Of a DNA stretch of 6,239 nt, positions 1 through 6,239 are shown piece after piece. This DNA comes from DASRSS01 sp035656335. Lineage in GTDB: Bacteria; Actinomycetota; Actinomycetes; Mycobacteriales; Jatrophihabitantaceae. Position 1 is the first letter of the stretch; each line of letters starts with the position of its first letter. The notes below the pieces were generated by a model that saw only the letters and a program-made list of their open reading frames with translations, was not told the DNA's origin and did no database searches. The stretch lies in assembly GCA_035656335.1 (NCBI GenBank), contig DASRSS010000328.1:1-6239 (forward strand), read 5' to 3'. A program made the translations under genes and the position numbers.

Positions 1-27
1 GTGCTGGGGCGCCGGGTACTCGGTCAT
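1..27 (-). CDS. Start of a divergent gene, first nine codons only
   Basis: Read on the minus strand, an ATG at 27-25 opens a frame that begins MTEYPAPQH and runs off the left edge. It is preceded by AGGAGTG (complement of 32-38), a strong Shine-Dalgarno sequence with five bases before the start codon. That spacing is why I call a gene despite seeing only nine codons. The gene is divergent from glgX and shares its upstream region. Too little is visible to name a function. Trehalose or glycogen enzymes are frequent neighbours of glgX in actinomycetes, but nothing here shows that this is one. Confidence 0.6.
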
Positions 28-31
28 CGCT

Positions 32-38
32 CACTCCT
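32..38 (-). promoter_or_regulatory. Ribosome binding site of the divergent left-edge gene
   Basis: The complement of these bases is AGGAGTG, close to the ideal anti-Shine-Dalgarno pairing sequence. It lies four to five bases before the leftward ATG at 27-25. It is the main evidence that the truncated frame at the left edge is a real gene. No convincing -10/-35 pair could be assigned to that gene in 40-115. Confidence 0.6.
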
Positions 39-114
39 GTCGGTTCGGCTCAGATGTCGCCGTCTCGCACCGATAAGAGAACGCCGCCTGTTCGGGTGCT
101 CGCTGAGCGAATCC

Positions 115-139
115 CAGGTGGAACATGAGAAACCACCTG
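115..139. promoter_or_regulatory. Inverted repeat upstream of glgX, possible operator
   Basis: CAGGTGG at 115-121 and CCACCTG at 133-139 are perfect 7-base complements separated by 11 bases. The repeat lies just before the proposed glgX -10 element, over the place where a -35 element would sit. It therefore fits a regulator binding site better than a terminator. The arms are G/C-rich and could also form a weak RNA hairpin. The binding protein, if any, is unknown. Confidence 0.35.
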
Positions 140-145
140 ATTGGC

Positions 146-151
146 TACAGT
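146..151 (+). promoter_or_regulatory. Probable -10 element for leaderless glgX transcription
   Basis: TACAGT fits the actinobacterial -10 pattern TANNNT. It ends eight bases before the ATG at 160, so a transcript starting the usual 7-9 bases downstream would begin at or next to that ATG, giving a leaderless mRNA. No Shine-Dalgarno sequence precedes the ATG, which agrees with this. I see no good -35 match at 16-18 bases upstream, so the promoter may be weak or activator-dependent. Confidence 0.4.
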
Positions 152-159
152 CACCGGCG

Positions 160-2297
<2,138 letters not shown>

Positions 2298-2298
<1 letters not shown>

Positions 2299-2345
2299 TG
2301 ATCATGGCCGGAACCCCGTAATCCGGGGGTTCCGGCCATGATCAT
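2298..2345. terminator. Bidirectional hairpin terminator between convergent genes
   Basis: Two perfect 20-base complementary arms (2298-2317 and 2326-2345) flank the 8-base loop GTAATCCG. The left arm starts on the last base of the glgX stop codon. The right arm ends seven bases before the stop of the convergent peptidase gene. The same hairpin forms in either transcript, so it can end both. There is no T-tract on either side, which is common in actinomycete terminators. Each arm carries the self-complementary octamer ATGATCAT at its outer end. The structure is seen directly; the terminator role is inferred from position. Confidence 0.85.
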
Positions 2346-2352
2346 GGCGGAG

Positions 2353-3363
2353 CTAGCGGTGGGCCAGAGTGTGCGGCTTCGGGGTTACCGCGGCGAGCAG
2401 GCCCTGCCAGGTTCGGGTGTTCATCGCGCCGGTGACGGGCAGCTTGTGCTTGCGCTGGAAGCTGCGCACCGCGGTGCTGGTCCCGCCGGCGTACGTGCCG
2501 CTCGCCGACACGTGCAGCACGCTCTGCACCGCGCTGACCGCGGGTCCGTGCGAGCCGCGGTGCAGGTACGCGCCGGAGTACTGGGCGAGCGTCTTGACCT
2601 CGGCCGACGCGCCCTTGGGCACGCGCGCCCCGGGGTAGTCCGGGCACGGCGTCGGGTTGTAGCCGGTGTACTTGCTGGCCCAGTTCAGGCCCTTCGCGCG
2701 GCACGGACCGTAGTCGGTCGGCTTGACCTTGCCCGTCCAGAACGAGGTGCGCCCGATCGCGCCGTTCCAGGTCAGCGAGATGTGCAGGTGCGTGCGATGG
2801 CAGGAGTTGTCGTACGCGGCCTGCGGGGTCTTGGCGCAGTTGTTGTACGGGTCCCACCGGCCGTCCCAGGTACCCCAGATCCGGTTGTCGTAGATCAGGT
2901 ACATCACGCCGAGGCGGCGGGCGTTCGCGAACTTGTTGCCGGCGCTGTCGGTGGCGAGCAGCCACTTGATCAGCGCGAGCGCCTCCGCGTGCTGCTTCTT
3001 GTCGTGGATCGAGGCCATCCAGTCGATGGCCCGGCCCTCGTAGTGCTCACTGACCGAACCGTCGGTGCCGCAGGCGTAGTCCCCGCCGGCGTACACGTCC
3101 GGATAGGTGCGGTGCAGGAACGCGATGAGCTCCTTGGTGCCGCGCTTGAACGCGGGCGAGCACGAGTCTTGCGGGACGTACGGCGTCCACTGCGACTCGA
3201 TGTCCGACGGCAGGTGTGCGGGAGTCCTGGGGAGGGCAACGCGGACGGCGGCGCCGGCCGAGGTGGGGCCGACGACGACGCCGACGAGGGCAGCGGCGGC
3301 AGCGAGCAACACGGCGAACGACGACGCAGTGCGGCGCGCCGTGCGGGCAGGGGGGCGGGGCAC
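2353..3363 (-). CDS. Secreted M15-like peptidase with peptidoglycan-binding domain
   Basis: The product has 336 residues and probably cuts peptide links in the cell wall outside the membrane. Residues 1-13 are basic (RTARR), a hydrophobic core spans about 14-31, and small residues (SAGAA near 34-39) suit signal peptidase cleavage. The catalytic region carries SEHYEGRAIDWM with H107 and D114, and HRTHLHIS with H192 and H194. This is the arrangement of zinc ligands in the Hedgehog/D-Ala-D-Ala peptidase (M15) fold. Six cysteines at 68, 98, 176, 188, 221 and 240 could form disulfides. Residues 265-323 form a PG_binding_1 domain (LHRGSHGPAVSAVQSVL through AMNTRTWQGLL). The GTG at 3363-3361 is chosen because AAAAGGA sits nine bases before it and the signal peptide follows. 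The frame extends to an ATG at 3507, but that would add 48 unlikely residues. The gene stands alone, convergent with glgX and divergent from the YihY gene. Bond specificity (endopeptidase or carboxypeptidase) cannot be read from the sequence. Confidence 0.85.
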   Translation of the reverse strand: MPRPPARTARRTASSFAVLLAAAAALVGVVVGPTSAGAAVRVALPRTPAHLPSDIESQWTPYVPQDSCSPAFKRGTKELIAFLHRTYPDVYAGGDYACGTDGSVSEHYEGRAIDWMASIHDKKQHAEALALIKWLLATDSAGNKFANARRLGVMYLIYDNRIWGTWDGRWDPYNNCAKTPQAAYDNSCHRTHLHISLTWNGAIGRTSFWTGKVKPTDYGPCRAKGLNWASKYTGYNPTPCPDYPGARVPKGASAEVKTLAQYSGAYLHRGSHGPAVSAVQSVLHVSASGTYAGGTSTAVRSFQRKHKLPVTGAMNTRTWQGLLAAVTPKPHTLAHR

Positions 3364-3372
3364 GGGCGGTAG

Positions 3373-3379
3373 TCCTTTT
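3373..3379 (-). promoter_or_regulatory. Ribosome binding site that fixes the peptidase start
   Basis: The complement of these bases is AAAAGGA, nine bases before the GTG at 3363-3361. It is the only good Shine-Dalgarno match near a start codon in this frame. It places translation initiation directly before the signal peptide rather than at the upstream ATG at 3507. The remaining divergent intergenic region to 3530 contains G/C-rich short palindromes (for example GGCCGGCC at 3436-3443) but no promoter I can assign with confidence. Confidence 0.65.
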
Positions 3380-3530
3380 GAGCTATTCGGCGGCCGGTCA
3401 CCACTGGTCCGGGCCCGGTACGCCCTCGTCAGATCGGCCGGCCGCGGCGGATCTTGAGCAGCTCCGCGAGTCCTGAGCCCGGCCCGGCTGCCGGGTTTGC
3501 CGATCATCGCGTGCGGGTAGGCGATGCGTC

Positions 3531-4556
3531 ATGGCCGCGAACCCGCCGGGCAGACACGACCTGCCGGCCGATCAGCCCGCTCCCGACAGCCCGACAGACA
3601 TCCCGAAACCGGGCTGGATGGGCGTGCTGCGGCGCTCGGTACAGCAGTTCAAGCACGACGACGTGACCGACCGCGCCGCCGCACTCACCTACTTCGGCGT
3701 GCTCGCGATCTTTCCCGCCGTGCTGGTGCTGGTGGCGATCCTCGGCCTGCTCGGGCACTCCGCCGTGCAGAGCGTGCTGAACAACCTGCAGCAACTGACA
3801 CCCGGCGGCGTGAACACGTTCCTGCGCACCGTGGTCAAGCAGGTGCAAGGACGCAGCAGCGCGGCGAGCGCGGGCGCGATCGTCGGCGTGCTGATCGCGC
3901 TGTGGTCCGCGTCCGGGTACATCGCCGCGTTCATGCGCGCGGGCAACGCGATCTACGGCGTGGACGAGGGCCGTCCGATCTGGCGGACGATCCCGGTGCG
4001 CATCGGCGTCACGCTCGCGATCGTGATCATGCTCGTCGCCAGCGCGGTCATCGTGGTGGTGACCGGGCCGGTCGCGGCACAGGTCGGCGGCGCGATCGGG
4101 ATCGGCAACACGGCGGTGACGGTCTGGAACATCGCCAAGTGGCCGGTCCTGCTGGTCATGGTCAGCCTGATGTTCTCGCTGCTGTACTGGGCCTGCCCGA
4201 ACGTCAAGCAGCCCGGCTTCAAGTGGATCACGCCCGGCGGCGTGCTCGCCGTGGTCACCTGGCTGATCGCCTCGGGACTGTTCGCCGTCTACGTCTCGTT
4301 CTCCGGCTCGTACAACAAGACCTACGGCACGCTGGCGACGGTGATCGTGTTCCTCGTCTGGCTGTGGATCTCGAACATCGCGATCCTGCTCGGCCTGGAG
4401 TTCAACGCCGAGAGCGAGCGGCAGCGGATGATCCAGGCCGGCCTGCCCGAGGACGTCGAGCCCTACGTCGAGCTGCGGGACACCGCGAAGCTGGACGACG
4501 CGGAGAAGCGGCGCGCGGACGAGGCCGCCCGGCTGCGCCGCCACGCCACCGGCTGA
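3531..4556 (+). CDS. YihY/BrkB family inner membrane protein
   Basis: The product is a 341-residue integral membrane protein of the YihY/virulence factor BrkB family, whose biochemical role is unsettled. A proline-rich cytoplasmic N-terminus (about 1-28) precedes six predicted membrane helices near 53-75, 112-135, 156-179, 203-221, 236-257 and 268-290. Family signatures are DRAAALTYFGVLAIFPAVL at 47-65, SASGYIAAFMRAGNAIYGVD at 126-145, and YNKTYGTLATVIVFLVWLWI at 261-280. After helix six, LEFNAESERQ leads to a charged C-terminal tail rich in Asp, Glu, Arg and Ala that should lie in the cytoplasm. The ATG at 3531 has only a weak upstream purine stretch (GGTAGGCG). A later ATG at 3618 (residue 30) would still keep all helices, so the start is not certain. 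Members are often labelled ribonuclease BN because of an old misassignment in E. coli; nothing here suggests nuclease activity. The gene is divergent from the peptidase and ends 58 bases before vapB. Confidence 0.92.
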   Translation: MAANPPGRHDLPADQPAPDSPTDIPKPGWMGVLRRSVQQFKHDDVTDRAAALTYFGVLAIFPAVLVLVAILGLLGHSAVQSVLNNLQQLTPGGVNTFLRTVVKQVQGRSSAASAGAIVGVLIALWSASGYIAAFMRAGNAIYGVDEGRPIWRTIPVRIGVTLAIVIMLVASAVIVVVTGPVAAQVGGAIGIGNTAVTVWNIAKWPVLLVMVSLMFSLLYWACPNVKQPGFKWITPGGVLAVVTWLIASGLFAVYVSFSGSYNKTYGTLATVIVFLVWLWISNIAILLGLEFNAESERQRMIQAGLPEDVEPYVELRDTAKLDDAEKRRADEAARLRRHATG

Positions 4557-4581
4557 TCGCGGATTCGCTAAGCGGACCAGG

Positions 4582-4630
4582 ACCACGTCCGACCGTTGGT
4601 GGTACCTTCAGGTCATGAGTGGTACGTACC
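4582..4630. promoter_or_regulatory. vapB promoter with repeated operator-like half-sites
   Basis: GTGGTAC occurs at 4599-4605 and again at 4619-4625, exactly 20 bases apart, about two helical turns. Each copy is part of a palindrome: GGTACC at 4601-4606 and GGTACGTACC at 4621-4630. An inverted copy of the core, ACCAC, lies at 4582-4586. The first copy overlaps TACCTT (4603-4608), a TANNNT-type -10 element six bases before the vapB ATG, so transcription is probably leaderless. The second copy lies inside the first vapB codons. This suits autorepression by the VapB or VapBC complex, the usual control of this family. The repeats are seen directly; the binding is inferred. Confidence 0.45.
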
Positions 4631-4860
4631 CGGTGGTGATGGGAGACCGCGGGCGCCTGGTGGTTCCGGCGGAGGTGCGCACCCGGCTGAAGCTGCACGC
4701 CGGATCGCCCCTGCTGTTGCTGGAGACGCCGGCCGGCATGGTGCTGGCCACCCGCGACCAGGTGAAGGCGTTCGTCCGCGCTGACCTCGCCGGGCTCGAT
4801 CTGGTCGGCGAGCTGCTGGCCGAGCGCCGTGCGCAGGCCGCCGCGGACGACGCTGCGTGA
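4615..4860 (+). CDS. vapB: VapB-type antitoxin, SpoVT-AbrB domain
   Basis: This 81-residue protein is the DNA-binding antitoxin partner of the PIN toxin that follows. Residues 4-47 form a SpoVT/AbrB swapped-hairpin domain, with the typical GDRGRLVVPAEVRTRLKL (10-27) followed by a beta strand (SPLLLLE). Such domains dimerise to bind palindromic DNA. The C-terminal tail, about 58-81 (LVGELLAERRAQAAADD), is an acidic, alanine-rich amphipathic helix. In this family that tail wraps round the toxin and blocks its active site. The ATG at 4615 is used because the first beta strand starts immediately after it. There is no Shine-Dalgarno sequence and the -10 element is adjacent, consistent with a leaderless message. 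The stop overlaps the vapC start by four bases (GTGA), so translation of the two is coupled. Regulation is probably autorepression through the repeats around its start codon. Confidence 0.88.
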   Translation: MSGTYPVVMGDRGRLVVPAEVRTRLKLHAGSPLLLLETPAGMVLATRDQVKAFVRADLAGLDLVGELLAERRAQAAADDAA

Positions 4861-5222
4861 ACCTCTTCGACTCGTCCGCCCTGCTGGCCTTCTTGCAGGG
4901 CGAAAGCGGCGCGGATGCCGTCGAACGCGCCCTTCGGCGGGGTGGACGGTGCAGCGCCGCCAACTGGTCGGAGGTCGCGCAGAAGCTGCTCGCCCATCGC
5001 CGCGACTGGGATCTGGCCCGCGGCCTGCTGCTCAGCTATGGCGTCCAGGTCGAGCCGGTACTGACGGAGGACGCGGAAACCGCCGCGACGCTGTGGCGGG
5101 AAGGCTCGGGCCTCTCGCTCGCCGACCGGCTGTGCCTGGCGACGGCGCGACGGCTCGGGGCCACCGCCTGGACCGCGGACGCCGCGTGGGGCACAGAGGC
5201 GCCGGTGCGCCAGATCCGGTGA
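4857..5222 (+). CDS. vapC: VapC-type toxin, PIN-domain ribonuclease
   Basis: The product is a 121-residue PIN-domain protein, predicted to be a Mg2+-dependent endoribonuclease that slows growth when free of VapB. All four acidic metal-binding positions of the family appear intact: D5 in LFDSSALLAFLQGE, E39 in NWSEVAQKL, D90 in LSLADRLCLATARRLGA, and D108 in AWTADAAW. Length is normal for a single PIN domain. Translation starts at a GTG whose last two bases are part of the vapB stop codon. There is no Shine-Dalgarno sequence, so expression should depend on vapB translation, keeping antitoxin in excess. The target RNA cannot be predicted; known VapC enzymes cut initiator tRNA, other tRNAs, or the 23S rRNA sarcin-ricin loop. 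The stop lies 7 bases from the end of a convergent gene. Confidence 0.9.
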   Translation: MNLFDSSALLAFLQGESGADAVERALRRGGRCSAANWSEVAQKLLAHRRDWDLARGLLLSYGVQVEPVLTEDAETAATLWREGSGLSLADRLCLATARRLGATAWTADAAWGTEAPVRQIR

Positions 5223-5237
5223 GAGGCCTTCAGCCGG
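5216..5237. terminator. Weak hairpin spanning two convergent stop codons
   Basis: CCGGTGA (5216-5222) can pair with TCA-CCGG (5230-5237, with G5233 bulged out) around the 7-base loop GAGGCCT. The stem includes both stop codons, that of vapC and that of the leftward unknown gene. It is the only hairpin candidate at this tight junction and has no T-tract. It may be a minimal bidirectional terminator or a chance pairing, since two convergent TGA stops always complement each other. Confidence 0.25.
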
Positions 5238-5682
5238 TTTGCAGGCTACGGACCTCGAGGCCCTCGGGCTCGATCGCGATGGCCACATCGATGCCGTCGA
5301 CGACCAGGTCCAGCTGGTAGCGGCCCGGCATCCGACAGGTGATCCGCGCCGACTGCAGCGCGCGGCCGGCGAACTGGGCGAGCATCTTGTTCACGTCAGC
5401 GGTCTCGGCAGCCAGCGCCTTCCCGCCGGGCGTGCGCCGGTAGACCCCGACCAGCAACCGCTCGGTCTCGGCGAGTCCCTGCTGGCGTGCCTTGCCGGTC
5501 TCCAGCGCGAGCACGCACACCCGCTCCAGGTCGGGCAGCTGGTCGTCGTCCAGCTCTCCCCCGGCCGCCGCGTTGGCCAGCTCGCGGAACGGTGCCTGCC
5601 GCTCCGGCGGGAGCGCGCCGGCAAAGGCGGCCGCCGTCTCTGCGACGGCGACCGCCTCGTCCTCGGAGAGCGCGAAGCTCAT
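5230..5682 (-). CDS. Unrecognised 150-residue protein downstream of cysH
   Basis: I do not recognise this protein. The ATG at 5682-5680 is chosen because it lies 10 bases after the cysH stop and codon bias is good from there on; the frame continues upstream to 5946 only as a shadow of cysH. No strong Shine-Dalgarno sequence precedes it, so translation may be coupled to cysH. Residues 1-110 look largely helical, with acidic and alanine-rich stretches (SEDEAVAVAETAAAF, GGELDDDQLPDLERV) and a basic turn (YRRTPGGKA, 81-89). Residues 111-147 look like three or four beta strands (ARITCRMPGRYQLDLVV, then DVAIAIEPEGLEVRSL). Two cysteines (56, 116) are not arranged as a metal site. There is no signal peptide or membrane segment, so it should be cytoplasmic. 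Position suggests a link to sulfate reduction, but that is inference. Confidence 0.75.
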   Translation of the reverse strand: MSFALSEDEAVAVAETAAAFAGALPPERQAPFRELANAAAGGELDDDQLPDLERVCVLALETGKARQQGLAETERLLVGVYRRTPGGKALAAETADVNKMLAQFAGRALQSARITCRMPGRYQLDLVVDGIDVAIAIEPEGLEVRSLQTG

Positions 5683-5692
5683 TCCGGGTCGC

Positions 5693-6239
5693 TCACTGGT
5701 GGTGCTTGCGCTCGGCCTCGGCGAAGATCGCCTCGGCCTCGTGCTCGAAGCTGCCGGTCTCGATCGGGCAGTGGATGCCGCACTCCTTGGGAGCGCCGGT
5801 CTCCCACCACCAGCGGCCGGCCCGGTCGTTCTCGCCGAGCTGGATGGGACGGGTGCACGGCGCGCAACCGAAGCTGGTGTAGCCCTTGGCGTACAGCGGG
5901 TGGACGGGGACGCCGTTCTCCTCGTTGTACGCGGTGACCTCGTCACCCTCCCAGTCCGCGAGGGCGTTGATCTTCACGATGCCCTCGTGGTCGTGGTCGA
6001 GCTCGACCTTCTTGATCGCGGCGCGCGAGGCCCACTGGTCGCGGCGCAGGCCGGTGAACCAGGCGTCGACGCCCTGCAGTGCCTTGACCAGCGGACGGAC
6101 CTTGCGGATCTGGCAGCAGAGCATCCGCTCCTCGACCGAGTTGCGGAACAGGTTGACGCCGCGCCGCTGCACCATCGCCTCGACCTCAGCGTTGTCCGGC
6201 GACAGCACGTCCCACTGGGTCTTCGGGTAGTACGCGCGA
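5693..6239 (-). CDS. cysH: Assimilatory APS reductase CysH, N-terminus outside window
   Basis: CysH reduces adenylylsulfate (or PAPS) to sulfite in cytoplasmic sulfate assimilation, using thioredoxin as electron donor. The visible C-terminal 181 residues run from the right edge to the stop at 5695-5693. The paired cysteines CCQIRKVRPL (C41-C42 of the visible part) and CAPC (C125, C128) are the four ligands of the 4Fe-4S cluster that marks the APS-using type. ECGIH carries the C-terminal catalytic cysteine (C153), which forms the enzyme-sulfite intermediate. WFTGLRRDQWASR and KINALADW are further family segments. The N-terminal nucleotide-binding part is missing because the window ends. RAGRWWWE resembles the CysH branch common outside the classical actinobacterial form, from memory only. 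The unknown 150-residue gene follows 10 bases downstream, so the two probably share a transcript beginning to the right of the window. Confidence 0.93.
   Translation of the reverse strand, partial: RAYYPKTQWDVLSPDNAEVEAMVQRRGVNLFRNSVEERMLCCQIRKVRPLVKALQGVDAWFTGLRRDQWASRAAIKKVELDHDHEGIVKINALADWEGDEVTAYNEENGVPVHPLYAKGYTSFGCAPCTRPIQLGENDRAGRWWWETGAPKECGIHCPIETGSFEHEAEAIFAEAERKHHQ

Noticed and set aside
1..159. N-terminal extension of glgX to base 1
   Set aside because: Third codon positions lose the G/C bias, the encoded residues are Arg/Leu-rich with no match to the family, and a divergent gene with its own ribosome binding site occupies the same bases.
3364..3507. 48-residue upstream extension of the M15-like peptidase
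   Set aside because: The extension would bury the signal peptide behind a basic, low-complexity stretch. AAAAGGA before the GTG at 3363 gives a better start.
3364..3530. Possible cyclic-di-AMP (ydaO-type) riboswitch upstream of the cell wall peptidase
   Set aside because: Such elements often precede actinomycete wall hydrolase genes, so I looked for one. I could not find the conserved core segments in the leader on the minus strand. A covariance-model search would settle it.
3531..4556. Ribonuclease BN function for the YihY-family protein
   Set aside because: The label comes from an early misassignment in E. coli. The sequence is a six-helix membrane protein without nuclease motifs.
3524..4618. 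364-codon plus-strand frame overlapping the YihY gene
   Set aside because: It is the +1-shifted shadow of the membrane protein frame, Arg-rich and without helices or motifs.
4608..5288. 226-codon minus-strand frame across vapBC
   Set aside because: It lies opposite two well-supported genes, has no recognisable domain, and its translation is typical antisense low complexity.
5683..5946. N-terminal extension of the 150-residue unknown protein into cysH
   Set aside because: The extra 88 residues are a Ser/Thr/Arg/Pro-rich frame-shifted reading of cysH. The ATG at 5682 begins the part with normal codon bias.

Overview
The window is very GC-rich with a strong G/C bias at third codon positions. 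It has tightly packed genes, one GTG-initiated gene with a good ribosome binding site, and two starts that look leaderless. Together with the gene families present, this points to a high-GC actinomycete. A member of the Pseudonocardiales such as Amycolatopsis is my best guess, but only from general resemblance.

Layout, left to right. (1) Bases 1-27 hold the first nine codons of a leftward gene with a clear ribosome binding site; the rest lies outside the window. (2) A short divergent promoter region follows, containing a 7-bp inverted repeat and a -10-like hexamer placed for leaderless transcription. (3) glgX (160-2298, +) encodes a glycogen/isoamylase-type debranching enzyme with an intact GH13 catalytic triad. 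(4) A perfect 20-bp-stem hairpin (2298-2345) separates glgX from the convergent gene. (5) A secreted M15-like zinc peptidase with a C-terminal peptidoglycan-binding domain lies at 2353-3363 (-). (6) A 167-bp divergent intergenic region follows. (7) A YihY/BrkB-family six-helix membrane protein lies at 3531-4556 (+). (8) A complete toxin-antitoxin pair, vapB (AbrB-type, 4615-4860) and vapC (PIN ribonuclease, 4857-5222), comes next, with a repeat array over its promoter and start codon. (9) A leftward pair starts beyond the right edge: cysH (4Fe-4S APS reductase, 5693-6239, missing its N-terminus), then an unrecognised 150-residue protein (5230-5682).

The genes are separate small units rather than one pathway. 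They cover alpha-glucan storage (glgX), cell wall maintenance (the peptidase), a membrane protein, a growth-control toxin module, and sulfate assimilation (cysH and its partner). Two convergent junctions occur: glgX/peptidase has a strong hairpin, while vapC/unknown gene is only 7 bp wide with at most a weak one. I see no insertion sequence, CRISPR array, tRNA, rRNA or phage gene. I found no new multi-gene system. The points most worth a second look are the unrecognised cysH-linked protein, the vapB operator layout, and the peptidase whose substrate cannot be assigned from sequence.
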